The translations under genes were made by a program, and so were the position numbers. A stretch of 64,000 bases of DNA from positions 32,658 to 96,657 of the forward strand of contig NZ_LQPE01000132.1 of the NCBI RefSeq assembly GCF_002101735.1, written 5' to 3'. This stretch comes from Mycobacterium kyorinense (lineage in GTDB: Bacteria > Actinomycetota > Actinomycetes > Mycobacteriales > Mycobacteriaceae). Of this stretch, positions 1 through 9,352 are shown piece after piece. Within the stretch, counting starts at the first letter, position 1; each line of letters opens with the position of its first letter. Under the pieces are notes generated by a model. That model was not told the origin of the DNA. It saw only the letters and a list, made by a program, of their open reading frames with translations, and ran no database searches.

Positions 1-102
1 GAGGAGTTGTTCCGACTCCACGATCTCGAGGTTCCGGTGATCGAGGAGGACGACGATCCGCTGGGCGAGATCATCTTCGTCAGCGGAACGCTCAGCGGCT
101 AA
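1..102 (+). CDS. 3' end of an unidentified gene (partial)
   Basis: The first 33 codons from the window edge are open in frame 1 and end at TAA (100-102). The tail is acidic, with a run Glu-Glu-Asp-Asp-Asp-Pro followed by a hydrophobic stretch ending in Ser-Gly-Thr-Leu-Ser-Gly. I do not recognise the family from so short a piece. The stop overlaps the sppA stop codon by a few bases, so the two genes converge with no room for a terminator. GC-rich third positions support real coding sequence. Confidence 0.5.
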   Translation, partial: EELFRLHDLEVPVIEEDDDPLGEIIFVSGTLSG

Positions 103-1886
103 AACCTCGACTCCCCCAACCAGACGGCGCTGGTGCCGGTGAACGTCCGCTCGACCTGGTCGAGCAATCCCACGACCGACTGGGCGATCAACGCTCCCAC
201 CGCATCCGGCAGCGACGCCGCGGCTGGCTGCGACGACGGGCGTGGCCGCAGGAATTCCCACACCGACGAACCCGGGTAGCCGACCAGGCGGACGTCGGCG
301 TCGGCGTCCAGACCGGCCAGCACCTTGGCCCGGCGCACTGCCGTCCGCAGCCCGCCCAGCTCGTCGACCAAGCCGCGCTCGAAAGCGTCTGCACCGCTCC
401 AGATTCGGCCGCGGGCCACCTCGTGCACCGCCTCCGTGCTCAGGTGGCGAGCCTCTGCCACCCGCTGCACGAAGTCGGCGTAGAACAGGTCCGCCTCGGC
501 TTCGACCTTGGCGTGTTGTTCCGGTGTGAACGGCGCGTTGATCGACCACGCGTCGGCGTTGGCGTTGGTGCGCACCGCATCCGACCCGACGCCCAGCCGG
601 TCCTTCAGGTTTCGCGCCACCAGCTTGCCGCTCAACACACCGATCGACCCGGTGATGGTGCCGGGGTTGGCCACGATGGCGTCCGCCCCCATCGCGATGT
701 AGTAGCCGCCCGAGGCAGCGACCGCACCCATCGACGCCACCACCGGTTTGCCGCGACCCCGGGCCTTGGCCACCGCACGCCAGATGGTTTCCGACGCGTT
801 GATCTCGCCGCCCGGGCTGTCCACCCGCAGCACGATCGCCGACACCGCGTCGTCGGCGGCCGCGTCGCGCAGCGCCGCCGAGATGGTGTCGGCGCCGCAA
901 CTGGGTGTGCCGAACGGCAGCACCCGCGGGCCGCCGCGGCCACTGACGATCGGGCCGGCCACGGTGACCACGGCGACGGCCGGCTTGGGCCGCCGGCCGG
1001 GAATGGGCGGCATCGGTCGCGGGCCGCCCGCGCGCGCGTAGCGGGACAGATACAGCCGCGGCGGCGCGGCGTCGTCGTCGGCATCCCCGGTTTCCGGCGA
1101 GATCCCTTCGGCGCCAACCAGTTCGGCGATCCGGGCGTAGGCCTCGTCGCGGTAGCCGATGCGGTCGACCAGCCTGGAGCTCACCGCGTCGTCGCGCAGC
1201 AGCGGCGCCCGGTCCGCCAGCGCGTCGACCTCGTCGAGGTCGATCTTGCGGGATTCGGCGACGGCCTGCCACACCTGGGCGTGCAGGCTCTCCAGCAGCC
1301 GGCTGTCGGCCTCACGATGCGCGTCGGTGTAGCGGTCTTGAGTGAAACGGTTTACCGCCGACTTGTATTCGCCGCGAGCGACGAACTGTGCTTCGATGCC
1401 GGCCTTGTCGAGCGCGTCCCGCAGGAACATCGCGTTGGTGGCGAATCCGACCAGCCCGACGGTGCCCGACGGCTGCATCCACACCTCGCCGAACGCCGAA
1501 GCCAGATAGTACGACAGCGTGCCCGGATACGTCTCGGCCCATGCCACCGACGGCTTGACCGCGCTGAACGCGGCGACGGCCTCGCGCAACTCCTGGACCG
1601 GCCCCGCGGCCGCGGCCGGAAGCTGTACGCGGGCGATCAGCCCTGCCACCCGCGGATCGTCGCCCGCGCGGTGGATCGCCGCGACGGCCTCACGCAGCAG
1701 CAGTGGCCGACCGCCGCCGGCGATGAGTGCCAGCGGGTCGAAGCCGCCGGTCTCCGGCGGGGCGGCGTGCAGGTCGAGTTCGAGGACGCAGCCCTTGGGT
1801 ACGCCGTGGTGGCGGGCCGTGTCGACCCGGTGGGCCAGCGCACGCACGTCGTCGATGCCGGGCGGGTCGGGCAGAAAACCAAGCAT
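99..1886 (-). CDS. sppA: Signal peptide peptidase SppA, 67K-type (peptidase S49)
   Basis: This 595-residue protein has two tandem S49 domains, as in long SppA proteases that degrade cleaved signal peptides at the membrane. The Ser-Lys dyad is visible: Lys175 in GEYKSA in the N-terminal half and Ser392 in VAASGGYYIA in the C-terminal half, next to a VDSPGGE strand. The open frame runs much further upstream, but homology begins at MLGFLPDPP, close to the roughly 620-residue M. tuberculosis Rv0724, so ATG at 1886 is chosen. It lies beside rplO as in M. tuberculosis, but here a four-gene plus-strand segment separates them. It is divergent from the gene at 1926 with a 39-bp gap that must hold both promoters. 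Confidence 0.9.
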   Translation of the reverse strand: MLGFLPDPPGIDDVRALAHRVDTARHHGVPKGCVLELDLHAAPPETGGFDPLALIAGGGRPLLLREAVAAIHRAGDDPRVAGLIARVQLPAAAAGPVQELREAVAAFSAVKPSVAWAETYPGTLSYYLASAFGEVWMQPSGTVGLVGFATNAMFLRDALDKAGIEAQFVARGEYKSAVNRFTQDRYTDAHREADSRLLESLHAQVWQAVAESRKIDLDEVDALADRAPLLRDDAVSSRLVDRIGYRDEAYARIAELVGAEGISPETGDADDDAAPPRLYLSRYARAGGPRPMPPIPGRRPKPAVAVVTVAGPIVSGRGGPRVLPFGTPSCGADTISAALRDAAADDAVSAIVLRVDSPGGEINASETIWRAVAKARGRGKPVVASMGAVAASGGYYIAMGADAIVANPGTITGSIGVLSGKLVARNLKDRLGVGSDAVRTNANADAWSINAPFTPEQHAKVEAEADLFYADFVQRVAEARHLSTEAVHEVARGRIWSGADAFERGLVDELGGLRTAVRRAKVLAGLDADADVRLVGYPGSSVWEFLRPRPSSQPAAASLPDAVGALIAQSVVGLLDQVERTFTGTSAVWLGESRF

Positions 1887-1925
1887 GTCGTCGAGACTAC
1901 CGATGACCGGGCCTACGGTGATGGG

Positions 1926-2879
1926 ATGCGCTTTTCCATCTCGATACCTCAGCTGGCCAATCCCTTCGATGCCGCGGGTGTGCGTTCCTATCTCGCCCGC
2001 GCCGAAGAGCTCGGCTTCGAGGGCGGCTGGACGGTAGACCAGGTCGTCGGCGAGGCGCCGCTGCTGGCGCCCCTCGAATTGTTGGCGTTCGCCGCCGCCT
2101 GCACCGAGCGGCTGCGGCTGGGTGTCGCGGTACTTGTTGCGTCGCTGCATGATCCGCTGCAGCTCGCGGCGGCGGTGACGGCGGTCGACCAGATCAGCGA
2201 TGGCCGGCTGGACGTCGGAGTCGCCCCCGGCGGCGGCCATCACCAGTTTTCCGCCTTCGGGGTGGACAAGGCGACTTTCGTGCGAAGTTTCACCGAGGGC
2301 CTGCAGTTGATGAAGGCGGCGTGGTCCGACGAGCCGCGGGTGACGTTTCACGGCCGGTTCCGTCAGGTCGACGACCTGCCCATCCAGCCGAAACCCGTGC
2401 AGCGGCCGCATCCGCCGATCTGGTTCGGCGGGCAGGCGCCCAAGGCGCTGGCCCGGGCGGTGCGCCACGGCGACGCGTTGCTGGGCGCGGGCTCGTCGAC
2501 CACCGCCGCGTTCGCCGAGGCGGTGAAGACCGTGCACCGCGAGCTCGCCGACCAGGGCAAAGACCCGGCGGGCTTCGACATCGGTAAGCGGGTCTATGTG
2601 ATGATCGACGACGACATGGCGCGCGCCCGCGAGCGGGTGCTCGCCGGGCTGCACCGCATCTACGGCCAGATGCGGGGTATCGACGAGGTGCCGGTGTTCG
2701 GCGGGCCCGACGACGTGGTGCGCGGATTGCGTGAGGTGATCGATGCAGGTGCCCAGATGATCTTGCTCAACCCGGTCGGCGACGACGTCGCCCAGGACCG
2801 CGAGCAGATGGAACGCCTTGCCGCCGAAGTGATTCCAAAGCTGGCTTCTTCTGCCGAGAAGTCCCCGGTTTCGCGCTGA
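1926..2879 (+). CDS. LLM-class (F420-type) flavin-dependent oxidoreductase
   Basis: The 317-residue product has the bacterial luciferase-like monooxygenase TIM-barrel pattern: an N-terminal strand MRFSISIPQ, a central RLRLGVAVLV strand, the QISDGRLDVGVAPGG segment, and IQPKPVQRPHPPIWFGG in the second half. In mycobacteria most such proteins use coenzyme F420 rather than FMN; the substrate is not evident. ATG at 1926 starts exactly at the conserved first strand, and the long upstream in-frame extension is antisense to sppA and rejected. The downstream Nudix gene starts one base after its stop, so the two are probably cotranscribed. Confidence 0.8.
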   Translation: MRFSISIPQLANPFDAAGVRSYLARAEELGFEGGWTVDQVVGEAPLLAPLELLAFAAACTERLRLGVAVLVASLHDPLQLAAAVTAVDQISDGRLDVGVAPGGGHHQFSAFGVDKATFVRSFTEGLQLMKAAWSDEPRVTFHGRFRQVDDLPIQPKPVQRPHPPIWFGGQAPKALARAVRHGDALLGAGSSTTAAFAEAVKTVHRELADQGKDPAGFDIGKRVYVMIDDDMARARERVLAGLHRIYGQMRGIDEVPVFGGPDDVVRGLREVIDAGAQMILLNPVGDDVAQDREQMERLAAEVIPKLASSAEKSPVSR

Positions 2880-2880
2880 A

Positions 2881-3540
2881 ATGGAGCCTTTTGCGTCTGC
2901 TCGCGAGCCGGAACCGGCCGACACCATCCGCCGCATAGGCATCAAGCTCGCCGCGCTCGCCCAGGACGGATTGACCTTCGCCACCAACGAATACGACGAG
3001 GAGCGCTACCGGCAGGTGCGCGGCCTTGCCGCCGAGCTGATGTCGGCGCTCAGCGGTCGGTCCGCCGACGAGCTCACGGTCGAGCTCGGGCGCGACTCCG
3101 GCTACGCCACACCGAAGATCGACGTGCGCGGCGTGATCTTCGACGAACAGGAACGCGTGCTGCTGATGCGTGAAAAGGCCGACGGCTGTTGGTCTTTGCC
3201 TGGCGGGTGGGCCGATCCGGGTGACTCGCCGTCGGCGGCGGTCACCCGTGAGATTCTCGAGGAAACCGGGTATCACAGTTCGCCGGTGAAGCTGATCTCG
3301 TGCTGGGATCGCGAGCTGCAGCACCACCCGCCGCCGCTTCCCGTGCACGTCTACAAACTGTTCTTCCTGTGCCGCGGGCACGACGCGGTGCAGCCACCGG
3401 CCGCGCTGGAGACTCTGGCCGTGGGATGGTTCGGACTTGACGAACTGCCGCCGCTGTCGGTTGGCCGGGTAAACCAGCGACAGCTGCAGCGGGCGCTGGC
3501 TCATCATCGGGACCCGACCCTGCCGACCGAGTTCGACTGA
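2881..3540 (+). CDS. Nudix hydrolase with N-terminal extension domain
   Basis: A 219-residue protein. The Nudix box is clear at about residues 108-131 (GWADPGD then REILEETGY), with Asp replacing the first Glu of the consensus but the REUXEEXGU core intact. It should hydrolyse a nucleoside diphosphate linked to another moiety. The first 70 residues form a helical N-terminal region found in a subset of bacterial Nudix proteins, possibly acting on ADP-ribose or similar compounds. It is tightly coupled to the preceding oxidoreductase. The stop codon sits at the end of the first unit of a 10-bp tandem duplication. Confidence 0.8.
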   Translation: MEPFASAREPEPADTIRRIGIKLAALAQDGLTFATNEYDEERYRQVRGLAAELMSALSGRSADELTVELGRDSGYATPKIDVRGVIFDEQERVLLMREKADGCWSLPGGWADPGDSPSAAVTREILEETGYHSSPVKLISCWDRELQHHPPPLPVHVYKLFFLCRGHDAVQPPAALETLAVGWFGLDELPPLSVGRVNQRQLQRALAHHRDPTLPTEFD

Positions 3541-3550
3541 GTTCGACTGA
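3531..3550. repeat. 10-bp tandem duplication at a stop codon
   Basis: GTTCGACTGA occurs twice back to back; the first copy carries the Nudix stop TGA and the second supplies another TGA in the untranslated stretch. It looks like a recent slippage event with no effect on the protein. Confidence 0.8.
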
Positions 3551-3592
3551 GAAAGCCCTCGCCGCGCCGGCCGATCACGGTATAACCGCCTA

Positions 3593-4825
3593 ATGGTTCT
3601 CAAACTAACGGTGTCGCCGGAGCTGATCGGCGGAGACGTCGACGAGGGGTACGGCAAGGTCGCCGACGCGTTCCGCGCCAACTTCGCCCGTGGCTGCGAA
3701 GTGGGCGCCGCCTTGGCGGTCTATCGCGACGGCGTCAAAGTCGTCGATCTGTGGGGCGGTTACCGCGACGGCATCACGAAGCAACCGTGGCAGCAGGACA
3801 CCCTCGTCAACATGTTCTCGACGACGAAAGGCATTGCTTCCCTTGCTGTTGCGGTCGCCGCCTCGCGTGGACTCATCGCCTACGACGCCAAGGTCGCCGA
3901 CTACTGGCCGGAGTTCGCGCAAGCCGGTAAGGCCGAAGTGACGGTGCGCCAACTGCTGTCGCATCAAGCAGGGCTGCCCGTGCTGGATGCCCCGCTGCGG
4001 TTGGCCGACCTGGCCGACCCGGACAAGGTGTCGGCGGTGCTGGCGGCGCAGGCCCCGGTCTGGACGCCGGGAACCCGGCACGGCTATCACGCCCTCACGC
4101 TGGGCTGGTATGAGTCCGAGCTGATCCGGCACACCGATGCGGCGGGCCGCACGCTGGGCCGGTTCTTCGCCGACGAAATCGCCGCGCCGCTGGGGCTGGA
4201 CCTGCACATCGGATTGCCCGCGTCGGTGGATCGCGACCGCGTTGCGCATTTGCACGGCTGGCGCCGCAGCGAGGCGCTGCTGCATCTCAACACTTTGCCG
4301 TCGCGCCTGGCGCTGGCCTTCCTGAATCCCTTCAGCCTCATCAGCCGCGCCGCCAACTTGCCCAACGGCATCGATCCGACGCGCAGCGACTACAACCTCG
4401 AAGAGATGCGCACCGTCGAGATACCCGCCGCCAATGGAATCGGCACAGCCCGCTCGGTCGCCAAGGCCTACGGCTGCGTGGCCACCGGTGGCGCTGACAT
4501 CGGTTTGACGCCAACCACTCTCGAGGCGCTCACCCGGCCGGCGGTCCCGCCCAGCGGCGGACTACGCGACAAGGTGCTGCACGTCGATTCGGTGTTCTCG
4601 CTGGGCTACTGCAAACCCGTCCCGCATTTCTGCTTCGGCTCGTCCGACAAAGCGTTCGGCACCCCGGGGCTGGGCGGGTCGTTCGGTTTCGCCGACCCGG
4701 ATACCGGTATCGGATTCGGCTATGTGATGAACCGGCTCGGCTTTCACCTGTGGAGCGACCCGCGAGAACACCCGCTGCGCCAAGCGCTGTTTCGCGACGT
4801 GCTAGGGGTGCGCGAGCAGACGTAG
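3593..4825 (+). CDS. Beta-lactamase-fold serine hydrolase / esterase
   Basis: This 410-residue protein belongs to the class C beta-lactamase-like family (EstB-type esterases; several mycobacterial Lip proteins). The nucleophile motif SxxK is S76-T-T-K79, and the second catalytic Tyr is probably Y165 in HGYHALTLGW. A C-terminal GTPGLGGSFGFADP segment resembles the KTG-like region. There is no signal peptide, so it is cytosolic or exported by another route. Substrate is unknown; lipid or ester hydrolysis is more likely than beta-lactam hydrolysis. The stop TAG lies inside the left arm of a 22-bp hairpin separating it from rplO on the other strand. Confidence 0.8.
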   Translation: MVLKLTVSPELIGGDVDEGYGKVADAFRANFARGCEVGAALAVYRDGVKVVDLWGGYRDGITKQPWQQDTLVNMFSTTKGIASLAVAVAASRGLIAYDAKVADYWPEFAQAGKAEVTVRQLLSHQAGLPVLDAPLRLADLADPDKVSAVLAAQAPVWTPGTRHGYHALTLGWYESELIRHTDAAGRTLGRFFADEIAAPLGLDLHIGLPASVDRDRVAHLHGWRRSEALLHLNTLPSRLALAFLNPFSLISRAANLPNGIDPTRSDYNLEEMRTVEIPAANGIGTARSVAKAYGCVATGGADIGLTPTTLEALTRPAVPPSGGLRDKVLHVDSVFSLGYCKPVPHFCFGSSDKAFGTPGLGGSFGFADPDTGIGFGYVMNRLGFHLWSDPREHPLRQALFRDVLGVREQT

Positions 4826-4871
4826 AATCGCACGATTCCGCATCGCGGAGTGCGATTCTACGTCTGCTCGC
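4812..4871. terminator. Long perfect hairpin between convergent genes (repeat copy 1)
   Basis: Bases 4812-4833 pair perfectly with 4850-4871 (22 bp) around a 16-nt loop. The arm core is GAGCAGACGTAGAATCGCA. It contains the stop of the hydrolase and lies directly after the rplO stop, so it can act for both strands. There is no T tract. Two further copies with the same core occur at 53.7 and 54.7 kb. The sequence resembles the TRIT terminator family described in M. tuberculosis (identification from memory). Confidence 0.8.
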
Positions 4872-4872
4872 C

Positions 4873-5313
4873 CTACAGTTCGGTGACCGAACCGCCTGCG
4901 GCGGTGATCTTTTCGCGTGCGCTGCCGCTGAACTTGTGCGCGGTGACGTCGACCTTGACCGCCAATTTGCCGTCGCCGAGCACCTTCACCAACGAGTTCT
5001 TCCGGACTGCACCCTTGGCCACCAGCTCGTCGACACCGATCGAACCGCCTTGCGGGAACAGCCGATTGATGTCGCCGACGTTGACGATCTCGTATTCGGT
5101 GCGGAACCGGTTGCGGAAACCCTTGAGCTTGGGCAGCCGCATGTGGATGGGCATCTGCCCACCCTCGAACGTCACCGGCACGTTCTTGCGGGCCTTGGTG
5201 CCCTTGGTCCCGCGACCCGCGGTCTTACCCTTGGACCCCTCGCCGCGACCGACGCGGGTGCGCTTGGTCTTCGACCCGGGCGCGGGCCGCAGGTCGTGAA
5301 GTTTGATCGTCAT
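4873..5313 (-). CDS. rplO: 50S ribosomal protein L15
   Basis: 146 residues, normal length for L15, starting [15 protein letters not shown] and showing the glycine- and lysine-rich N-terminal segment ([17 protein letters not shown]) that threads into 23S rRNA. It is the last gene of the spc half of the cluster. Its ATG overlaps the rpmD stop by one base (TGATG), implying translational coupling. The terminator-like hairpin at 4812-4871 follows at once. Confidence 0.97.
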   Translation of the reverse strand: MTIKLHDLRPAPGSKTKRTRVGRGEGSKGKTAGRGTKGTKARKNVPVTFEGGQMPIHMRLPKLKGFRNRFRTEYEIVNVGDINRLFPQGGSIGVDELVAKGAVRKNSLVKVLGDGKLAVKVDVTAHKFSGSAREKITAAGGSVTEL

Positions 5314-5492
5314 CAGGCCTCCTCGACCTCAACCAGGTGACGCACGACGGCGATCAAGCCCCGGGTCTGCGCATTGTCCTCACGGACCACCGATTGACGA
5401 ATCTTGCGCAAACCCAAGGTGCGCAAGCTTTCCCGTTGCTTCCAGCGCGCACCGATGGTGCTGCGCACCTGGGTGATCTTCACCTCTGCCAT
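5313..5492 (-). CDS. rpmD: 50S ribosomal protein L30
   Basis: A 59-residue protein beginning [14 protein letters not shown], followed by the L30 core [20 protein letters not shown] at 5490-5492 is preceded by the rpsE stop with a three-base gap. The length and start match bacterial L30. It lies between rpsE and rplO as in all actinobacterial spc operons. Confidence 0.96.
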   Translation of the reverse strand: MAEVKITQVRSTIGARWKQRESLRTLGLRKIRQSVVREDNAQTRGLIAVVRHLVEVEEA

Positions 5493-5495
5493 GAG

Positions 5496-6179
5496 CTATG
5501 CCGTTCCCTCACGCGCTGCGCTCGCCGCCAGCGCTTCGCTCTCCCGCCGCGCCTTCAACAGGCTGGCCGGGGCGACGTCCTCGATCGGCAGGCCACGCCG
5601 GGCCGCCACCTCCTCGGGCCGCTGCAGCAGCTTGAGTGCGGCGACCGTGGCGTGCACCACGTTGATCGCGTTGTCGCTGCCGAGCGACTTGGCCAGGATG
5701 TCGTGCACCCCTGCGCATTCCAGCACCGCGCGCACGGCACCACCGGCGATCACCCCGGTACCGGGGCTGGCCGGACGCAGCAGCACCACACCGGCGGCGG
5801 CTTCACCCTGCACCGGATGCGTGATGGTGCCGCCGATCAGCGGAACCCGGAAAAAGCCCTTGCGCGCCTCTTCGACGCCCTTGGCGATCGCGGCCGGCAC
5901 CTCTTTGGCCTTGCCGTAGCCGACGCCGACCATCCCGTTGCCGTCGCCGACGATGACCAGCGCGGTGAAGCTGAACCGCCGGCCACCCTTGACCACTTTG
6001 GAGACGCGGTTGATCGCCACGACCCGCTCGAGGTAGTTGCTGCCGTCGCGGTCGCGCCCGCGTCCACCGCGGTCGTCGCGCCGGCCCCGGCCCTCACGCC
6101 CTTCGGCGCGTCCTTCGCTGCGGGTCGCGCTGCCGGTGTCCGGAGCGGCGCCCCCTGAAGTCGGCTGCTCCGTCATCAT
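5496..6179 (-). CDS. rpsE: 30S ribosomal protein S5
   Basis: 227 residues. The dsRNA-binding-like N domain ([24 protein letters not shown]) and the [13 protein letters not shown] and GTGVIAGG segments identify S5. A charged, Arg/Gly-rich N-terminal extension of about 45 residues is typical of mycobacteria. Two consecutive ATG codons (6179 and 6176) follow a GGAAGG ribosome-binding site; the second gives a start aligned with the M. tuberculosis protein, so the true start may be one codon shorter. Confidence 0.96.
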   Translation of the reverse strand: MMTEQPTSGGAAPDTGSATRSEGRAEGREGRGRRDDRGGRGRDRDGSNYLERVVAINRVSKVVKGGRRFSFTALVIVGDGNGMVGVGYGKAKEVPAAIAKGVEEARKGFFRVPLIGGTITHPVQGEAAAGVVLLRPASPGTGVIAGGAVRAVLECAGVHDILAKSLGSDNAINVVHATVAALKLLQRPEEVAARRGLPIEDVAPASLLKARRESEALAASAAREGTA

Positions 6180-6213
6180 GCAGTCCTTCCAGTCTCATTC
6201 GAAAAGCCAGTCA

Positions 6214-6615
6214 TCAGAACTTCAGCCCGCTCTCGCGCGCGGCGTCGGCCAGTGCGGCGATCCGGCCGCCGTAGGTGTAGCCCCCGCGGTCGAACACCAC
6301 GGTGTCGATGCCGACGGCCTTGGCCCGCTCGGCGATCAACTGGCCGACCCGCACACTGCGGGCTTTCTTGTCGCCCTCCACGCCGCGCACGTCGGCTTCG
6401 ATCGACGAGGCCGCCGCCAGCGTGGTGCCGTTGAGATCGTTGACCAGCTGCACGTGAATATGCCGCGCCGACCGGTGCACCACCAGCCGCGGACGCTCCG
6501 GGGTTCCGGAGATCTTCTTGCGCAGTCGTGCATGCCTGCGCAGCCGAGCGGCCCGACGGGCAGCGGATACGCTCTGCCCCACCGGCTTCCGCGCGTCTGT
6601 CTGTGTTCCAGCCAT
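6214..6615 (-). CDS. rplR: 50S ribosomal protein L18
   Basis: 133 residues with the L18 signature [20 protein letters not shown] and the C-terminal [20 protein letters not shown]. It binds 5S rRNA in the central protuberance. The 34-bp gap to rpsE is the largest inside this half of the cluster but shows no promoter-like sequence. Confidence 0.96.
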   Translation of the reverse strand: MAGTQTDARKPVGQSVSAARRAARLRRHARLRKKISGTPERPRLVVHRSARHIHVQLVNDLNGTTLAAASSIEADVRGVEGDKKARSVRVGQLIAERAKAVGIDTVVFDRGGYTYGGRIAALADAARESGLKF

Positions 6616-6617
6616 GG

Positions 6618-7157
6618 CTACTTACCTGTCTTTCCGACCTTGCGGCGGATCTGCTCGCCCTCGTAACGCACGCCCTTGCCCTTGTACGGGTCGGGACGGC
6701 GCAACCGGCGGATATTCGCCGAGATCTGGCCGACCTTTTGCTTGTCGATCCCGGAGATCGAGAACTTCGTCGGTGTCTCCACCGCGAACGTGATGCCTTC
6801 CGGCGCCTCGATCACCACGGGATGGCTGTATCCCAGCGCGAATTCCAGCGTGTTGCCCTTGAGCTGCACGCGGTAGCCGACGCCGAAGATTTCCATCTTG
6901 GTGGTGTAGCCCTGCGTCACGCCGGTGACGAGGTTGGCCACCAGGGTGCGGGACAGCCCGTGCAGCGAACGGTTGCGCCGCTCGTCGTTGGGCCGGGTCA
7001 CCACGATCGCGCCATCGTCGTTGCGCGACACCGTGATCGGCTCGGCGACCGACAGCTCCAGGGTGCCCTTGGGTCCCTTCACCGAGACGTTCTGGCCGTC
7101 GATCGTCACGTCGACACCGGTGGGCACCGGGATGGGCTGCTTACCAATACGCGACAT
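6618..7157 (-). CDS. rplF: 50S ribosomal protein L6
   Basis: 179 residues starting [17 protein letters not shown], with the duplicated L6 fold and the C-terminal [14 protein letters not shown] motif. It lies near the sarcin-ricin loop and EF-G site. Only two bases separate its stop from the rplR start. Confidence 0.97.
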   Translation of the reverse strand: MSRIGKQPIPVPTGVDVTIDGQNVSVKGPKGTLELSVAEPITVSRNDDGAIVVTRPNDERRNRSLHGLSRTLVANLVTGVTQGYTTKMEIFGVGYRVQLKGNTLEFALGYSHPVVIEAPEGITFAVETPTKFSISGIDKQKVGQISANIRRLRRPDPYKGKGVRYEGEQIRRKVGKTGK

Positions 7158-7166
7158 TGCTACCCC

Positions 7167-7565
7167 TCACCACACGTATGCGAGGACTTCGCCGCCCACG
7201 CCCTGTCTGGCCGCCTGGCGGTCGGTGAGCAAGCCCGAGGAGGTCGAAATGATCGCCACGCCCAGGCCGCCGAGCACCCGCGGCAGGTTGGTGGATTTCG
7301 CGTACACCCGCAGACCCGGCTTGGACACCCGGCGCAGACCGGCGATGCTGCGTTCCCGGCTGGGCCCGTACTTGAGCTGCACCACAAGCGCTTTGCCGAC
7401 TCGAGCGTCTTCAACGTGGTAGTCGCTGATGTAGCCCTCGCGCTTGAGGATCTCGGCGATGTTGGCCTTGATCTTCGAGTGCGGCAGGGTCACCTCGTCG
7501 TGGTAGGCCGAATTGGCGTTGCGCAGACGTGTCAAGAAGTCTGCGATCGGGTCCGTCATAGTCAT
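7167..7565 (-). CDS. rpsH: 30S ribosomal protein S8
   Basis: 132 residues, the same length as the M. tuberculosis protein, with the conserved C-terminal [19 protein letters not shown] region that binds 16S helix 21. A second in-frame ATG lies two codons downstream of the chosen start (MTMTDP). In other bacteria S8 is also the translational repressor of the spc operon; no S8-like mRNA target was evident by eye here. Confidence 0.96.
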   Translation of the reverse strand: MTMTDPIADFLTRLRNANSAYHDEVTLPHSKIKANIAEILKREGYISDYHVEDARVGKALVVQLKYGPSRERSIAGLRRVSKPGLRVYAKSTNLPRVLGGLGVAIISTSSGLLTDRQAARQGVGGEVLAYVW

Positions 7566-7579
7566 TTAGCGGCCGCTCC

Positions 7580-7765
7580 TCACCAACTGCTCTTCTGTAC
7601 GCCCGGCAGCTCGCCGGCATGCGCCATCTCGCGCAGGCAGATCCGGCACAGCCCGAACTTGCGGTAAACCGCATGGGGGCGGCCGCATTTGCTGCAGCGG
7701 GTGTAGGCGCGCACCTTGAACTTCGGCTTACGCTGCGCCTTGTTGACCAGTGCCTTCTTCGCCAT
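7580..7765 (-). CDS. rpsN: 30S ribosomal protein S14, zinc-binding type Z
   Basis: 61 residues with two CxxC pairs (CSKC and CRIC) forming a zinc ribbon, so this is the C-plus form (RpsN1/RpsZ). Mycobacteria also keep a zinc-free paralogue expressed under zinc starvation elsewhere in the genome. ATG at 7765 lies four bases after the rplE stop. Confidence 0.96.
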   Translation of the reverse strand: MAKKALVNKAQRKPKFKVRAYTRCSKCGRPHAVYRKFGLCRICLREMAHAGELPGVQKSSW

Positions 7766-7769
7766 CTGC

Positions 7770-8333
7770 TCAGTTCTCCTTGAACGGAAAGCCGAGGGCC
7801 CGCAACAGCGCTCGTCCTTCGTCGTCGGTCGTCGCCGAGGTGACGACGGTGATGTCCATGCCACGGGTCCGGTCGATCGAGTCCACGTCGATTTCGTGGA
7901 ACACCGACTGCTCGGCCAGCCCGAACGTGTAGTTGCCCGCGCCGTCGAACTGCCTGGGCGACAGGCCGCGGAAGTCGCGGATACGCGGCAGCGCAATGGA
8001 AGTCAGCCGGTCGAGGAACTCCCACATCCGATCGCCGCGCAACGTCACCCGTGCTCCGATCGGCATGCCCTCACGCAACTTGAACTGCGCGATGGACTTG
8101 CGGGCACGGCGGATTTCCGGTCGCTGCCCGGTGATCAGCGCCAGGTCGTTGACCGCACCGTTGATCAGCTTGGCGTCGCGGGCAGCGTCGCCGACACCCA
8201 TGTTGACGACGACCTTGACCACGGTCGGGATCTGCATGACGTTGCGGTACCCGAATTCTTTGCTCAGCGCGTCCCGGATCTCTTCGCGGTAGCGCACCTT
8301 CAGCCGGGGCTGAACTTTTTCTGCGGTCGTCAT
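7770..8333 (-). CDS. rplE: 50S ribosomal protein L5
   Basis: 187 residues. Typical L5 blocks [22 protein letters not shown] and [17 protein letters not shown] are present. It binds 5S rRNA and P-site tRNA. It is separated from rplX by four bases. Confidence 0.97.
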   Translation of the reverse strand: MTTAEKVQPRLKVRYREEIRDALSKEFGYRNVMQIPTVVKVVVNMGVGDAARDAKLINGAVNDLALITGQRPEIRRARKSIAQFKLREGMPIGARVTLRGDRMWEFLDRLTSIALPRIRDFRGLSPRQFDGAGNYTFGLAEQSVFHEIDVDSIDRTRGMDITVVTSATTDDEGRALLRALGFPFKEN

Positions 8334-8337
8334 GGCC

Positions 8338-8655
8338 TTAAATATCCTTGCCGTTGCGCTTGGAGATGCGGACCTTCTTGCCGGTCTCCGAGTCGATGCG
8401 GTAGCCGATCCGGGTCGGCTTGCCGTCCGAATCGACCACCATCACGTTGGACACGTGGATCGGCGCTTCCTGCGTGACGATGCCGCCCGAGCGCGCGCCG
8501 CGCTGGTTGGTCGAAATCGGGGTGTGCTTCTTGATCCGGTTGACGCCTTCGACGAGCACCTTGTTGCGGGCCGGGTAGGCCTGCAGGACCTTGCCCTTGG
8601 CGCCCTTGTCCTTGCCGGAGATGACGAGCACGGTGTCGCCCTTGTGGACCTTCAT
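8338..8655 (-). CDS. rplX: 50S ribosomal protein L24
   Basis: 105 residues with an N-terminal KOW motif ([20 protein letters not shown]), the defining feature of L24, an early 50S assembly initiator. Its ATG directly abuts the rplN stop (no intervening base), so translation is probably coupled. Confidence 0.97.
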   Translation of the reverse strand: MKVHKGDTVLVISGKDKGAKGKVLQAYPARNKVLVEGVNRIKKHTPISTNQRGARSGGIVTQEAPIHVSNVMVVDSDGKPTRIGYRIDSETGKKVRISKRNGKDI

Positions 8656-9024
<369 letters not shown>

Positions 9025-9157
9025 TAGATCTCCTGACCTGGTTTCGCGTGTGCACGCCCATGTGTGCCGTCGCGGCCTGACGTGCGTAGTTTCATCACCG
9101 AAGGGCACGCGGGGCCGACGAAATCGCCGGCCGAGGTCTGCCCACGGCAACCCCTAG

Positions 9158-9186
9158 AGTCTAGGTGACGGCCTGCTCAGCGCCAA
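9158..9186 (-). promoter_or_regulatory. Candidate SigA-type promoter for the rplN operon
   Basis: On the minus strand TTGGCG (9186-9181), a 17-bp spacer and TAGACT (9163-9158) fit a mycobacterial housekeeping promoter, giving a leader of about 125 nt. The -10 lies inside a small palindrome, CCTAG-AGT-CTAGG (9153-9165), that could bind a regulator. It explains how rplN is transcribed despite the inserted genes. Confidence 0.5.
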
Positions 9187-9280
9187 ATTGTCGCCGATCG
9201 GCCGCTGCCACCTCCAGCGCGGGAGATCCAGCCGACAATCGCCGTCGGTGGTGACAAGCGCCACGGCGTCCCGACTGCGC

Positions 9281-9296
9281 AGATTGTTAGATTGTT
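9281..9296. repeat. AT-rich 8-bp tandem repeat upstream of fadD
   Basis: AGATTGTT occurs twice in tandem and is followed by a third partial AGATTTG. The AT content is striking in this GC-rich setting. It lies about 60 bp before the fadD start and probably includes its promoter. The rest of the 328-bp gap between rplN and fadD holds only the rplN promoter and leader. Confidence 0.5.
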
Positions 9297-9352
9297 TATT
9301 AGATTTGATCCATGGTCGGGATCCGCTGTGCGACAACCTGGTTGCGCCAACA

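Noticed and set aside
423..1925. 500-codon N-terminal extension of the F420-type oxidoreductase
   Set aside because: It is antisense to sppA; the family fold begins at ATG 1926.
1887..2987. N-terminal extension of sppA
   Set aside because: Antisense to the oxidoreductase gene; SppA length already matches with ATG 1886.
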